From Paenibacillus sp. JQZ6Y-1 (lineage in GTDB: Bacteria > Bacillota > Bacilli > Paenibacillales > Paenibacillaceae): a DNA stretch of 64,000 nt. Under the pieces are notes generated by a model, which was not told where the DNA came from, searched no databases, and saw only the letters and a list, made by a program, of their open reading frames with translations. This document shows positions 46,623-56,815 of the stretch, one piece after another. Both the position numbers and the translations under genes were made by a program. The stretch lies in contig NZ_JBFDUZ010000001.1 of assembly GCF_040719145.1 (NCBI RefSeq), positions 1,116,001 to 1,180,000 of the forward strand. The letters run 5' to 3'. Numbering within the stretch: position 1 is the stretch's first letter; each line of letters opens with the position of its first letter.

Positions 46623-47552
46623 ATGAGTATTCTGGTAGATAAGCATACAAAAGTTATCACTCAGGGCATCACCGGTGCTACGGGACTGTTCCATACCAAA
46701 GGTGCGCTGGATTACGGCACACAGATGGTAGGCGGTGTTACACCGGGTAAGGGCGGCACCAATGTCGACATCACACTGGAAGACGGTTCCAATGTTAGCC
46801 TGCCGGTATTCAATACCGTGAAGGAAGCAAAGGAAAAAACCGATGCAACCGCCAGCGTTATTTATGTTCCACCTGCATTCGCTGCAGATTCTATTATGGA
46901 AGCTATCGATGCGGAGCTGGATCTAGTTATCTGTATTACAGAAGGTATTCCGGTACTGGATATGGTGAAAGTATCCCGTTATCTGGAAGGCAAAAAGACC
47001 GTCCTGATCGGACCTAACTGTCCGGGTGTGATTACACCGGGCGAGTGCAAAATCGGCATTATGCCAGGTTATATCCATAAACCAGGCTATGTAGGTGTTG
47101 TTTCCCGTAGTGGTACACTAACCTACGAAGCGGTTCATCAGCTGTCTACACGCGGTATCGGTCAATCCTCCGCAGTAGGTATCGGTGGTGACCCGGTGAA
47201 AGGCTCCGAGTTTATCGATATCCTGAAGCTGTTTAACGAAGATCCGAATACCCGTGCCGTGATCATGATCGGTGAAATTGGTGGTACAGCGGAAGAGGAA
47301 GCAGCAGAGTGGATTCAAGCGAATATGACCAAGCCGGTTGTCGGCTTTATTGGTGGTGCAACAGCGCCTCCGGGCAAACGCATGGGTCACGCAGGTGCAA
47401 TCATTTCTGGTGGTAAAGGTACAGCTGCCGAGAAAATCGCTAAGCTGGAATCTTGCGGAATTAAAGTAGCACCAACTCCTTCCGAAATGGGTTCTACACT
47501 GGTAGAAGTTCTGGAAGAACGCGGTATGCTGAGTGAGTGCACAACGCACTAA
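46623..47552 (+). CDS. sucD: Succinate-CoA ligase alpha subunit
   Basis: A 309-residue subunit that carries the CoA site ([11 protein letters not shown], about 15-25) and the phosphorylated His in G-H-A-G-A-I (about 257-262), plus G-P-N-C-P-G-V. Forms the enzyme with SucC. Two hairpin terminators follow. Confidence 0.97.
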   Translation: MSILVDKHTKVITQGITGATGLFHTKGALDYGTQMVGGVTPGKGGTNVDITLEDGSNVSLPVFNTVKEAKEKTDATASVIYVPPAFAADSIMEAIDAELDLVICITEGIPVLDMVKVSRYLEGKKTVLIGPNCPGVITPGECKIGIMPGYIHKPGYVGVVSRSGTLTYEAVHQLSTRGIGQSSAVGIGGDPVKGSEFIDILKLFNEDPNTRAVIMIGEIGGTAEEEAAEWIQANMTKPVVGFIGGATAPPGKRMGHAGAIISGGKGTAAEKIAKLESCGIKVAPTPSEMGSTLVEVLEERGMLSECTTH

Positions 47553-47594
47553 TCATGCTGTAAAGCATTTTGATTCCGTCTTATAGATGGGTAG

Positions 47595-47645
47595 CAGACC
47601 GTAACGTCCACCAGCAACAGAGGGATGGACGTTACGGTCTGTTTT
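47595..47645 (+). terminator. Terminator after sucD
   Basis: CAGACCGTAACGTCCA at 47595-47610 pairs perfectly with 47626-47641, then TTTTG. Confidence 0.88.
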
Positions 47646-47690
47646 GTTTATAATGAAGTCAATATCATAGCTTTATCAAACGAACGGGTA

Positions 47691-47735
47691 AGCAACCTTT
47701 GCAACTGATCATATCAGGCAAAGGTTGCTTTTTTG
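47691..47735 (+). terminator. Second terminator in tandem, before dprA
   Basis: AGCAACCTTTGC at 47691-47702 pairs with GCAAAGGTTGCT at 47718-47729 with CTGAT/ATCAG inside and six T after. No gene lies between it and the terminator 45 bases upstream. Confidence 0.85.
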
Positions 47736-47779
47736 CGTAAATAACCGTTTGTAAAATGACGCAAATGATAGTCTATGCA

Positions 47780-47793
47780 AGTAAACGCTTGCA
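47780..47793. promoter_or_regulatory. Candidate cre (CcpA) site before dprA
   Basis: AGTAAACGCTTGCA differs from the cre consensus TGWAARCGYTWNCW only in the first base and is flanked by TGCAAG/CTTGCA symmetry. It is 66 bases before the dprA ATG. Confidence 0.5.
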
Positions 47794-47859
47794 TTATCAA
47801 ATAACTTACGATTAAATGGAGTAGATGATCTCATCTGGCTCCAGCTGGGAGACATACAT

Positions 47860-49005
47860 ATGTTGGACGAACGCTCGATCTTGATTGCACTGCATGGAAC
47901 GTCAGGTATTGGATGGAAAAGAATCTATGATATACTACAACAGCATGCGAATCTGCGCGAACTGCCGACCTGGAGTGCCGGACGCTGGCGTAGTTTAGGC
48001 ATGCCGGAAAAAGTAGCACAAGCACTCGTAACACAGTTGACGGAGCAGCGCATACAATCCATACTGGATCATTATCGTCATCAGGATATTCAGATCATCA
48101 CCATGATGGATGATGATTATCCTATATTAATGAAGGAAATTGCACAGCCGCCTTGGGTATTGTATCTGCGTGGAAAGCGCAAGCTGCTCCATTCGTTTTG
48201 TATCGGAATGGTAGGGACACGAGTACCGACCGCTTACGGCCGACGTGTAGGGGAACTACTGGCTGGGGAGTTAGCGCAACGTGGGATTACCGTGGTAAGC
48301 GGCATGGCGCGTGGTATTGATAGCGTATGCCATGAAGCCGCATTGCAAATCGGCGGACCTACGATTGCAGTACTCGGTACAGGAATTGATGTAATTTATC
48401 CACCGGAAAATCGTTCCTTATACGAACGGCTGCGTCAGCATGGCTTGATTCTTTCTGAATATCCGCCTGGTACGCGTCCTTCACCCGGAACCTTTCCACA
48501 GCGCAATCGGATCATTGCCGGTTTATCGCATGGCTCGGTTGTGGTGGAGGCAGATGAACGTAGTGGATCGTTGATTACAGCAGACTATGCGATGGATAGC
48601 AATCGCGATGTATTCGCTGTACCGGGTCCGATCACTTCGCCCAAAAGCAAAGGCACATTATCGCTGCTAAAACAGGGTGCGATTCTGGTTACGGATATTA
48701 GCGATATAACCAATGAATATGATTCAACGTTATACAATTGGTGTGATAAACCATACGACGAACAGGAAGAAAATGTATCGGTTTCCACCAGCAATCATAC
48801 TGCCTGTTCGCCTCTCGCCAATATTTCTCATTTGACAGAACAGGAAAAGACGATATACCTTATATTGGAGCAGGGCGATGCAACAATTGATGAAATTCAA
48901 TCCAAATCGCAATTTGGTTTTGGACTTTTGCATACTGTTCTGTTATCTTTAATCATAAAAAAACAGATCAGTCAGCGCTCTGGCGCAATATATACCCTCA
49001 TATAA
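47860..49005 (+). CDS. dprA: DNA-processing protein DprA
   Basis: A 381-residue single-strand DNA-binding protein that hands incoming DNA to RecA during transformation. N-terminal helical domain about 1-75. The Rossmann-like core has G-M-V-G-T-R, V-V-S-G-M-A-R-G-I-D, L-G-T-G-I-D-V-I-Y-P, F-P-Q-R-N-R-I-I-A-G-L-S and V-E-A-D-E-R-S-G-S-L. A C-terminal winged helix covers about 320-381. GGGAG precedes ATG 47860. topA follows after 42 bases, as in B. subtilis. Confidence 0.95.
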   Translation: MLDERSILIALHGTSGIGWKRIYDILQQHANLRELPTWSAGRWRSLGMPEKVAQALVTQLTEQRIQSILDHYRHQDIQIITMMDDDYPILMKEIAQPPWVLYLRGKRKLLHSFCIGMVGTRVPTAYGRRVGELLAGELAQRGITVVSGMARGIDSVCHEAALQIGGPTIAVLGTGIDVIYPPENRSLYERLRQHGLILSEYPPGTRPSPGTFPQRNRIIAGLSHGSVVVEADERSGSLITADYAMDSNRDVFAVPGPITSPKSKGTLSLLKQGAILVTDISDITNEYDSTLYNWCDKPYDEQEENVSVSTSNHTACSPLANISHLTEQEKTIYLILEQGDATIDEIQSKSQFGFGLLHTVLLSLIIKKQISQRSGAIYTLI

Positions 49006-49047
49006 TTTCAAATTATAGATAGAATACGAGAAAGGGGGACAAAACCT

Positions 49048-51153
49048 ATGGCAGATTCACTCGTCATTGTGGAATCACCGGCAAAAGCGAAAACGATTGG
49101 CAAGTATCTTGGTAGTAAATTTATTGTGAAAGCATCAATGGGCCATGTCCGCGATTTGCCAAAAAGCCAAATTGGTGTTGATGTTGAAAACGACTTCGAT
49201 CCCAAATATATTACCATCCGTGGTAAAGGTTCTGTTCTGAAAGAATTGAAAGATGCACGAAAAAAAGTGAAAAAAGTCTATCTGGCGGCTGACCCGGATC
49301 GCGAAGGTGAAGCTATCGCTTGGCATTTGGCGCATGCGCTGGATGTAGCGGATGGCGAAGCATGCCGTGTTGTATTTAACGAAATTACAAAGCAGGCGGT
49401 CAAGGACGCGTTCAAGACACCGCGCCAGATTAATATGGATCTGGTGAACGCACAGCAGGCACGCCGTATTTTGGATCGGCTGGTCGGCTACAAGATCAGT
49501 CCTTTATTATGGAAGAAAGTCAAAAAAGGATTGTCCGCTGGACGTGTGCAATCGGTCGCAGTCAAGATTATCATTGACCGCGAAAATGAAATCTCCGAAT
49601 TCAAGCCGGAAGAATACTGGAGCATTACTGCCAGACTGACGGTGAATGATACAACGTTTGAAGCCAAATTCACGCAGCTGAACGGCGAGAAAAAAGAGCT
49701 GCACAGCGAAGCAGAAGTGAATGAGGTGCTGGAGGCTATTGCGGATGCTGCGTTTGAAGTAACTGAGATCAAGGAGCGCGAACGTCTGCGTCATCCGGCA
49801 GCTCCATTTACGACATCCTCTCTACAACAGGAAGCAGCGCGTAAGCTGAACTTCCGTGCAGCCAAAACAATGTCTGTGGCACAGCAATTATATGAAGGAA
49901 TTGATCTGGGCAAAGAAGGTACAGTCGGTTTAATCACCTACATGCGTACTGACTCCACTCGGATTGCAGCTTCAGCACAAGAAGAGGTTCGCGAATACCT
50001 CAGTGGGAAATACGGTGCTGATTTTATTCCAGAAGAACCGCGTCAGTATACGAAAAAGAACGCCAATGCTCAGGATGCGCACGAAGCGATTCGTCCAACC
50101 TCGGCTGTGCGTGATCCAGAATCAGTCAAGGAATATATGAGTCGTGATCAGTTCCGTCTGTATAAGCTAGTATGGGAACGCTTTGCTGCCAGTCAGATGG
50201 CATCGGCAGTACTCGATACAATGTCTGTGGATATTGCTGTCGGTCCAGCAACCTTCCGTGCGGTTGGTTCCAAAGTACGCTTCCAAGGCTTTATGAAGGT
50301 ATATGTGGAAGGTAACGATGATGGCAAAGAGGAAGGCGAGAAATTCCTGCCGCCATTGTCCAAAGGTGATCAGCTCAAAAAAGAAGAAGTGGAACCAAAA
50401 CAGCATTTTACGCAGCCGCCACCACGTTATACAGAAGCGCGTCTGGTTAAAACGCTGGAGGAACTCGGTATCGGTCGTCCAAGTACGTATGCGCCAACAC
50501 TGGAAACGATCCAAAAGCGTGGATACGTAGCGATTGAAGAGAAGAAGTTCATGCCAACAGAGCTTGGCGAACTGGTTATTCAGCAAATGGAAGAGTTTTT
50601 CCCGGAAATCCTGAATGTAGAGTTTACCGCTAATATGGAGCAGGATTTGGACCATGTAGGGGATGGACAGGAAGATTGGGTACAGGTGCTGAATGAATTT
50701 TACGGTTCGTTCGAGAAGCGTCTGGAAGTGGCCGAAGAAGAAATGAAGGAAATTGAGATCGAGGATGAGGTATCAGACGAGATCTGCGACAAGTGCGGAC
50801 GCCATATGGTGTACAAACTTGGTCGCTTTGGCAAATTCCTTGCCTGCTCCGGTTTCCCAGATTGTCGCAATACAAAGCCAATCATCAAAGATATTGGTGT
50901 AGAGTGTCCAACATGTCATGAAGGACATGTCGTAGAACGCCGCAGTAAAAAAGGTCGTGTCTTCTACGGTTGCAATCGGTATCCAGAATGCGACTTCGTA
51001 TCTTGGGATCGTCCATCGCCGAAGCCATGCCCAGTATGTAAATCTATGATGGTAGAAAAGCGCAACAAGCAGGGTGTTAAGCTGCAATGCACAAGCTGCG
51101 ATCATACCGAAATGGTAGAAGAAAACGATGATGCAGCGGTTGAGCTGGATTAA
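49048..51153 (+). CDS. topA: DNA topoisomerase I
   Basis: A 701-residue type IA topoisomerase that relaxes negative supercoils. It has a TOPRIM domain ([19 protein letters not shown]) and active Tyr298 in T-Y-M-R-T-D-S-T-R. Three C-terminal four-cysteine zinc ribbons start at C-D-K-C, C-P-T-C and C-P-V-C. AAAGGGGG precedes ATG 49048. Length matches B. subtilis TopA. Confidence 0.97.
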   Translation: MADSLVIVESPAKAKTIGKYLGSKFIVKASMGHVRDLPKSQIGVDVENDFDPKYITIRGKGSVLKELKDARKKVKKVYLAADPDREGEAIAWHLAHALDVADGEACRVVFNEITKQAVKDAFKTPRQINMDLVNAQQARRILDRLVGYKISPLLWKKVKKGLSAGRVQSVAVKIIIDRENEISEFKPEEYWSITARLTVNDTTFEAKFTQLNGEKKELHSEAEVNEVLEAIADAAFEVTEIKERERLRHPAAPFTTSSLQQEAARKLNFRAAKTMSVAQQLYEGIDLGKEGTVGLITYMRTDSTRIAASAQEEVREYLSGKYGADFIPEEPRQYTKKNANAQDAHEAIRPTSAVRDPESVKEYMSRDQFRLYKLVWERFAASQMASAVLDTMSVDIAVGPATFRAVGSKVRFQGFMKVYVEGNDDGKEEGEKFLPPLSKGDQLKKEEVEPKQHFTQPPPRYTEARLVKTLEELGIGRPSTYAPTLETIQKRGYVAIEEKKFMPTELGELVIQQMEEFFPEILNVEFTANMEQDLDHVGDGQEDWVQVLNEFYGSFEKRLEVAEEEMKEIEIEDEVSDEICDKCGRHMVYKLGRFGKFLACSGFPDCRNTKPIIKDIGVECPTCHEGHVVERRSKKGRVFYGCNRYPECDFVSWDRPSPKPCPVCKSMMVEKRNKQGVKLQCTSCDHTEMVEENDDAAVELD

Positions 51154-51294
51154 CCAATTCGGCATTTGCTGACAGGCATATCGATATACAGCAACTATAT
51201 TAGCAGCAAACTCGTATGCTTTGTCAGGTATTAGAATTTTAACTTCATTTAACGTATAATGTGTTTGTATACATGCAATCGCATTATAACCACA

Positions 51295-51328
51295 GACTTG
51301 TATTCAGCTTTGTTTCTGGATACAAGTC
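51295..51328 (+). terminator. Hairpin in the trmFO leader
   Basis: GACTTGTAT at 51295-51303 pairs with ATACAAGTC at 51320-51328, followed by GTGCTGTTTTTC. A TATAAT at 51255-51260 sits upstream, so the hairpin may lie within the trmFO transcript as an attenuator, or simply end topA transcripts. Confidence 0.5.
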
Positions 51329-51392
51329 GTGCTGTTTTTCATTCATTATTTATTATTATCTATCGCAGGAAGATGCAGGGGGTTTTTACATC

Positions 51393-52754
51393 GTGTCAGA
51401 GATTCAAAAGGTAACCGTCATTGGCGCAGGACTTGCTGGCAGTGAAGCCGCATGGCAGATCGCCAGTCAGGGAGTGCCTGTCACATTATACGAAATGCGT
51501 CCAGTCGTGAAGACACCGGCGCACCATACGAACCAGTTCGCGGAGCTGGTATGCAGCAATTCGCTTCGTTCCAATACGATGGCGAATGCAGTAGGAGTTA
51601 TGAAGGAAGAAATGCGTATGCTGAACTCGCTCGTATTGAGTGCAGCAGATACCCATGCTGTACCAGCAGGTGGCGCACTGGCTGTAGACCGCGACGGATT
51701 TTCCGGTGAGATTACATCCACGCTGCACAACCATCCACTGGTAACGGTATTGAATGAGGAAGTGCAGGAGATTCCAACGGATGGCATCGTCGTTATTGCA
51801 ACGGGTCCACTGACCTCTCCAGCTTTGTCCAAGCAGATTCAAGATTTGCTCGGTGAAGAGTATTTCTACTTTTACGATGCAGCTGCACCAATTATTGAAA
51901 AAGACTCTATCGATATGAGCAAGGTATATCTGGCTTCCCGTTATGATAAAGGCGAAGCTGCGTACCTGAACTGTCCGATGAACGAGCAAGAATTTGACGC
52001 TTTTTATGAAGCATTGATCGGAGCAGAAACCGCTCAGCTCAAAGAGTTCGAGAAAGAAATTTATTTTGAAGGCTGTATGCCGATTGAAATTATGATGAAG
52101 CGTGGCAAGCAAACCGCATTGTTCGGTCCTATGAAGCCGGTTGGACTGGTTAATCCACATACTGGTGAATTGCCGTATGCTGTCGTACAGCTTCGTCAGG
52201 ATAATGCTGCCGGTACACTCTACAATATGGTTGGCTTCCAAACCCACTTGAAATGGGGCGAACAGCGTCGTGTATTATCCATGATTCCGGGTCTGGAACA
52301 GGCAGAGTTTGTACGCTTCGGTGTCATGCACCGTAATACGTTTATCAATTCGCCGCGTCTGTTGGAACCGACATATCAACTCAAGCGTGACAACCGCATC
52401 TTCTTCGCTGGACAAATGACCGGTGTAGAAGGATATGTGGAATCTGCCGCTTCGGGTCTGATTGCCGGTATGAATGCTGCGCGTTTAGCAAAGGGTGAAG
52501 AATTGCTGGAACTGCCTCAGGCAAGTACGCTTGGCAGTATGGCACATTACATTACTCACGCTGACCCAGAGCACTTCCAACCGATGAATGCTAACTTTGG
52601 TCTGTTGCCAAAGCCGGAGAAGAAGATTCGCAACAAAAAGGAAAAGAATGAGATGCTTGCGAATCAAGCATTGGATAGCATTCGCGCTTTCTTCGACTTG
52701 CCACAGCCTGAGCCTCAACCGGAAGCTGAGCAAGAAGTAGAAGCTGTCGAATAA
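51393..52754 (+). CDS. trmFO: tRNA m5U54 methyltransferase TrmFO
   Basis: A 453-residue FAD and folate-dependent enzyme that makes m5U54 in the T loop of tRNA. The FAD motif [10 protein letters not shown] is at about 11-20, with C-S-N-S-L-R-S-N and the Cys-containing F-E-G-C-M-P-I-E. The C-terminus adds a charged tail rich in E, P and Q. The start is GTG 51393 after AGGGGG; the earlier in-frame ATG region is non-coding in character. In B. subtilis xerC follows, but none is present here. Confidence 0.95.
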   Translation: MSEIQKVTVIGAGLAGSEAAWQIASQGVPVTLYEMRPVVKTPAHHTNQFAELVCSNSLRSNTMANAVGVMKEEMRMLNSLVLSAADTHAVPAGGALAVDRDGFSGEITSTLHNHPLVTVLNEEVQEIPTDGIVVIATGPLTSPALSKQIQDLLGEEYFYFYDAAAPIIEKDSIDMSKVYLASRYDKGEAAYLNCPMNEQEFDAFYEALIGAETAQLKEFEKEIYFEGCMPIEIMMKRGKQTALFGPMKPVGLVNPHTGELPYAVVQLRQDNAAGTLYNMVGFQTHLKWGEQRRVLSMIPGLEQAEFVRFGVMHRNTFINSPRLLEPTYQLKRDNRIFFAGQMTGVEGYVESAASGLIAGMNAARLAKGEELLELPQASTLGSMAHYITHADPEHFQPMNANFGLLPKPEKKIRNKKEKNEMLANQALDSIRAFFDLPQPEPQPEAEQEVEAVE

Positions 52755-53006
52755 TCAATACGCAGTTCCTATGCAAATGTATAGGACAGCTGGAATCGTA
52801 TTCTAGCCGCTAGTATCTCTTATATCCTAACCGATATTCAGCAACGTTATCGTTAATGGAAATCGGCATTGGGAGATATATTCCGCTGATCATTCATCTA
52901 TTTTACAATGGGTTCATCCTGTAATGGATTCGTAAATATTCCGAAATGTGCAACTTCTACACAACTGAACCGTAGTACCGACAGACGATGAACGGGAGGG
53001 AAACAG

Positions 53007-53549
53007 ATGGAACTTTCATTTCACGCAACAACAATCTGCGCTGTGCGTCATAACGGCAAAGCTGCAATCGCTGGTGATGGTCAGGTAACGTTCGGTCAGA
53101 ACGTGATCATGAAACAGCATGCCAAAAAGATTCGCCGTTTATATCGCGGTCAGGTACTGGCTGGCTTTGCTGGTTCCGTTGCCGACGCGATTACTTTGTT
53201 TGAGAAATTCGAAGCCAAGCTGGAAGAACATCACGGCAACTTGCAGCGTGCAGCAGTGGAACTTGCCAAAGAATGGCGTTCTGACCGTGTACTGCGTAAG
53301 CTGGAAGCGCTACTGATTGTCATGGACAAATCAGGCATGCTGCTGATTTCGGGCGGCGGTGAAATTATCGAACCGGATGATGATGTGATTGCGATCGGAT
53401 CTGGTGGTAACTTTGCTTTATCTGCTGCTCGTGCACTCAAGCGTCATGGCAAAGATTTGGAAGCGCGCGACATCGTCGAAGCATCGCTTAATATCGCTGC
53501 AGAGATTTGTGTGTACACCAACAACAATATCATTGTGGAAGAATTGTAA
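53007..53549 (+). CDS. hslV: ATP-dependent protease subunit HslV (ClpQ)
   Basis: A 180-residue proteasome-beta-like peptidase that forms the HslUV chamber with HslU. Core motifs are [18 protein letters not shown] and G-F-A-G-S-V-A-D-A. The N-terminus reads M-E-L-S-F-H-A-T-T: the family's catalytic residue is an N-terminal Thr (or Ser in B. subtilis ClpQ) exposed after removal of Met, whereas here Glu follows Met. GGGAGG precedes ATG 53007 and no alternative start lies between it and the Thr pair. Confidence 0.95.
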   Translation: MELSFHATTICAVRHNGKAAIAGDGQVTFGQNVIMKQHAKKIRRLYRGQVLAGFAGSVADAITLFEKFEAKLEEHHGNLQRAAVELAKEWRSDRVLRKLEALLIVMDKSGMLLISGGGEIIEPDDDVIAIGSGGNFALSAARALKRHGKDLEARDIVEASLNIAAEICVYTNNNIIVEEL

Positions 53550-53633
53550 GCCTGACCGGTGAGGTCCGTATTCCAATAAGGTAGGCGGTCCACACCGGTT
53601 TTTGTTTCTGAAATTAGGATGGAGGGACACAGG

Positions 53634-55052
53634 ATGAGTAAAGATGCCCAGGCGTTAACGCCAAGACAGATCGTAGCAGAATTGGATAAATATATTGTCG
53701 GTCAAAAAAAGGCGAAAAAATCGGTTGCGGTTGCACTTCGTAATCGGTATCGTCGCAGCCTGCTCCAGGATGATGTTCAGGACGAAATTGTGCCTAAAAA
53801 TATTCTAATGATTGGTCCTACAGGTGTAGGTAAAACCGAAATCGCTCGTCGTCTGGCAAAGCTGGTGCATGCGCCATTTGTCAAAGTAGAAGCGACCAAG
53901 TTCACCGAAGTGGGTTATGTCGGACGTGATGTGGAATCAATGGTTCGTGATCTGGTAGAAACTGCGATTCGTGTGGTAAAAGCAGAACGCACCGAACAAG
54001 TAAAGGATAAAGCAGAAGAAGCGGCAAACGAGCAAATCGTGAAGATTCTCGTTCCGTCTAGCTTTAAATCCAAAACCCAGCGGAATCCGTTTGAAATGCT
54101 ATTTGGTGGGAACAACAGCAATCAGCAGGAGGAGCCAACGACGCATGAGTATAGCGGCGACGATAACTCCATTCAGGATCGCCGTCGTCAGGTGCGCTTT
54201 GATCTGCTGAACGGTAAGCTGGAGGAAGACATCATTGAAGTGGAAGTAGAAGATACAACGCCCAATATGATGGATATGTTCATGGGCCAAGGCAATGATC
54301 AAATGGGCATGAATATGCAGGAGATGCTAGGCAGCTTTTTGCCGAAGCGTATGAAGAAGCGTAAACTGCCGATCAAGGAAGCGCGTAAAGTGCTGACACA
54401 GCAGGAAGCGAACAAAATGATGGACCTAGACGATGTGAATCAAGAGTCGCTGCGTCGTGCTGAGCAGAGCGGTATTATTTTTATCGACGAGATTGATAAA
54501 GTAGCAAGCTCAGGTCGCGGCTCAGGTCCCGATGTATCACGTGAAGGCGTACAGCGCGACATCTTACCAATCGTTGAAGGCTCGACGATTATGACCAAAT
54601 ACGGCCCAGTGAAGACCGACTATATCTTGTTTATCGCCGCTGGTGCTTTCCATACGTCCAAGCCATCCGATCTGATTCCTGAATTGCAAGGACGTTTCCC
54701 GATCCGGGTCGAGCTGGAAAGCTTAACAATGGAAGATTTTGTGAACATTTTGAAAGAACCCAAAAATGCGCTCACGCAGCAGTATACGTATTTGCTACGC
54801 GCAGAGCAGATTGAATTGGAGTTTTCCGATGAAGCGATTCGCGAGATTGCGAGTATCGCTGCTTCTGTTAATGACAATACTGAGAATATCGGTGCACGTC
54901 GATTGCATACGATTATGGAGAAGCTGCTGGAAGATATCTCATTTGAAGCGCCTGAATTGACGCTGGACAAATTTTTGATCACTCCGCAGTATGTACAGGA
55001 AAAGCTGAAAGATATCGCACAGGATCGCGATTTGAGCCAGTATATTCTGTAA
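53634..55052 (+). CDS. hslU: HslU (ClpY) ATPase subunit
   Basis: A 472-residue AAA+ unfoldase that feeds HslV. Walker [10 protein letters not shown] is near 60-68, the inserted I domain covers about 110-240 (acidic, Gln/Asn and Met-rich), and Walker [10 protein letters not shown]. The C-terminus Y-I-L inserts into HslV. ATG 53634 follows GGAGGG. A terminator follows, so it is separated from the flagellar operon. Confidence 0.96.
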   Translation: MSKDAQALTPRQIVAELDKYIVGQKKAKKSVAVALRNRYRRSLLQDDVQDEIVPKNILMIGPTGVGKTEIARRLAKLVHAPFVKVEATKFTEVGYVGRDVESMVRDLVETAIRVVKAERTEQVKDKAEEAANEQIVKILVPSSFKSKTQRNPFEMLFGGNNSNQQEEPTTHEYSGDDNSIQDRRRQVRFDLLNGKLEEDIIEVEVEDTTPNMMDMFMGQGNDQMGMNMQEMLGSFLPKRMKKRKLPIKEARKVLTQQEANKMMDLDDVNQESLRRAEQSGIIFIDEIDKVASSGRGSGPDVSREGVQRDILPIVEGSTIMTKYGPVKTDYILFIAAGAFHTSKPSDLIPELQGRFPIRVELESLTMEDFVNILKEPKNALTQQYTYLLRAEQIELEFSDEAIREIASIAASVNDNTENIGARRLHTIMEKLLEDISFEAPELTLDKFLITPQYVQEKLKDIAQDRDLSQYIL

Positions 55053-55119
55053 AATTGTGCTTGAGCATCGTATTGGCACGAGCGATAGGAATACAATCAA
55101 ATAGACTTTGTGTATTTTA

Positions 55120-55164
55120 GGAAAAAGGTGGGGTGCTTATTTTACAAGTTCCCCGCCTTTTTCC
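55120..55164 (+). terminator. Terminator after hslU
   Basis: GGAAAAAGGTGGGG at 55120-55133 pairs with CCCCGCCTTTTTCC at 55151-55164 with one mismatch. Its T tract lies within the stem. Confidence 0.75.
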
Positions 55165-55912
55165 TATGTTTTCGTAACTGCGAAAATTGTATGATGTATA
55201 TAACAAATCAATCTAATATATATATTTCAGTAATCCGATAAACAGATGTACACGTATCTTCAATAACCAGACATATTTTATCCACATTCTTAGATGGATT
55301 TTTAAAAAGCTTTACGTTATGATAATTGCGCTTGCGTAAATATGCAAAAAGGTTCAAATGTCATAATGGTTGCAAAAAATATATTTTGAAATGGCGATAA
55401 AATGGAATAAATTAGTTAAAACTTAGACGCTAATGAAGCGGCTGAATAATCAGTAAGTATTATGCCCTAGGATTTAGGGCGTAACTAAAAACCCTAATAA
55501 TGGTAAAAGATTAGAAATAGATGCTTCTTAGGACGATAAGTAAGTTTGAATGATAGCAAAATTCCCAGATCCTTCAAACAATTTATTGGCACCAAATGTA
55601 AAATAAAAGGATTTTAACTAAATAATTGATGTTAATATCTGCTTTTAGTGTCATATTATTTATAATTACTGGAAATAATTATTCAAAAGAAGACAAAAAG
55701 TGATTATTTTTGTCAAAAGATAGTCCTTTATTCTCATTGTGCTAACATCGATTCTCTAGGAAACTTATGGTATCAGTTTTTTAGGAAAAACGACGCAGTA
55801 TAGATGGAAACTTTATCATTTATGAAATCTTTGTCGAATGACAGCGTGAAATGAAAAAGATGGAATTTACATTATCCATTGAAATAAATAAAACATGAAA
55901 GGAGTGACGTAA
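55165..55912. other. Gene-less AT-rich leader region before flgB
   Basis: About 750 bases without any credible reading frame, much richer in A/T than its surroundings. It contains two mutually exclusive hairpins around 55464-55497, a CCGATAA with TAAT 17 bases upstream (55214-55241, a weak SigD-like pattern), and TGTCGAA at 55832-55838 matching the Spo0A box. In B. subtilis codY occupies this place; no trace of it is readable here. Confidence 0.7.
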
Positions 55913-56329
55913 GTGAATTTGCTGAATGATGCCAGTTTTCGTCGTCTGGAAGGAGCAATTAGCGCAGCAAGCCTCAGACAACAAGTGATTACGAACAACA
56001 TCGCTAATGCAGATACACCTTACTTCAAACGTTCCGAAGTTTCCTTCGAAAATGTACTGCAAGACCAGATGGACGGAAGTCAAAGCTCTATTAGAGGCAT
56101 CACAACAAACCCTCGTCACTTTCAAATCGGATCGACAGCAGGCAGCGTTCCACAGGCAACTGTTGTAACCGACAGTGGCACAGTGATGAACAACAACCTG
56201 AATAACGTGGACATGGATGTTGAAATGTCTGATCTGGCTGAGAATCAACTCCGTTACAACACGTACATTGAGCAGGTCAACCATCAGATCAAAATGATGC
56301 GTACTGCAATCCAAGGTGGAGGAGCATAA
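55913..56329 (+). CDS. flgB: Flagellar basal-body rod protein FlgB
   Basis: A 138-residue proximal rod subunit. It has the rod-family N-terminus (N-I-A-N-A-D-T-P-Y-F-K-R, about 28-39) and ends with the C-terminal helix that packs in the rod. Exported by the flagellar type III system without a cleaved signal. The start is GTG 55913 after AAAGGAG. First gene of the fla operon in this window. Confidence 0.95.
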   Translation: MNLLNDASFRRLEGAISAASLRQQVITNNIANADTPYFKRSEVSFENVLQDQMDGSQSSIRGITTNPRHFQIGSTAGSVPQATVVTDSGTVMNNNLNNVDMDVEMSDLAENQLRYNTYIEQVNHQIKMMRTAIQGGGA

Positions 56330-56332
56330 TAA

Positions 56333-56785
56333 ATGAAAATCAGCAACAGTTTTGATATTAGTGCCTCAGCGTTAACTGCCCAGCGGCTTCGCATGGATGT
56401 CGTCTCCTCCAATATCGCCAATGCTGAGACAACACGAGCAAAAGTGGTTAATGGTGAAGCAGTACCATATCGCCGTAAAGAGGTTGTTCTTTCAACGAAT
56501 AAACCATCGTTTGCAGATACGCTTGACTCTGCCATGAACGGTAACAACAGTGGCATCGACGGCGTTAAGGCTGTCTCCATTCAAGAAGATCAAGAGCCTT
56601 TCAAACTTGTTTATAACCCGACACACCCCGACGCTGACAAAAATGGATATGTAAAAATGCCAAACGTCGATACTCTAAAAGAAATGGTGGACATGATATC
56701 AGCTTCGCGTTCATATGAAGCTAACGTAACTGCACTCAATGCCTCCAAGGCGATGATTACAAAAGCCTTGCAAATTGGTAAATGA
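56333..56785 (+). CDS. flgC: Flagellar basal-body rod protein FlgC
   Basis: A 150-residue rod subunit with the S-N-I-A-N-A-E-T-T motif near 26-34, P-D-A-D-K-N-G-Y-V-K-M-P-N-V-D, and the closing helix R-S-Y-E-A-N-V-T-A-L-N-A-S-K. Three bases separate it from flgB, so translation is probably coupled. Confidence 0.96.
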   Translation: MKISNSFDISASALTAQRLRMDVVSSNIANAETTRAKVVNGEAVPYRRKEVVLSTNKPSFADTLDSAMNGNNSGIDGVKAVSIQEDQEPFKLVYNPTHPDADKNGYVKMPNVDTLKEMVDMISASRSYEANVTALNASKAMITKALQIGK

Positions 56786-56815
56786 TGAATAGAAAATTGG
56801 AAGGAGGGGTAATTA

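Noticed and set aside
45532-46650. Long minus-strand open frame opposite sucC
   Set aside because: Fully antisense to a certain enzyme gene and lacking any recognisable motif or start signal.
55165-55912. c-di-GMP (GEMM) riboswitch or decayed codY in the flgB leader
   Set aside because: Neither the conserved GEMM core sequences nor any CodY helix-turn-helix residues could be read; only simple hairpins are visible.
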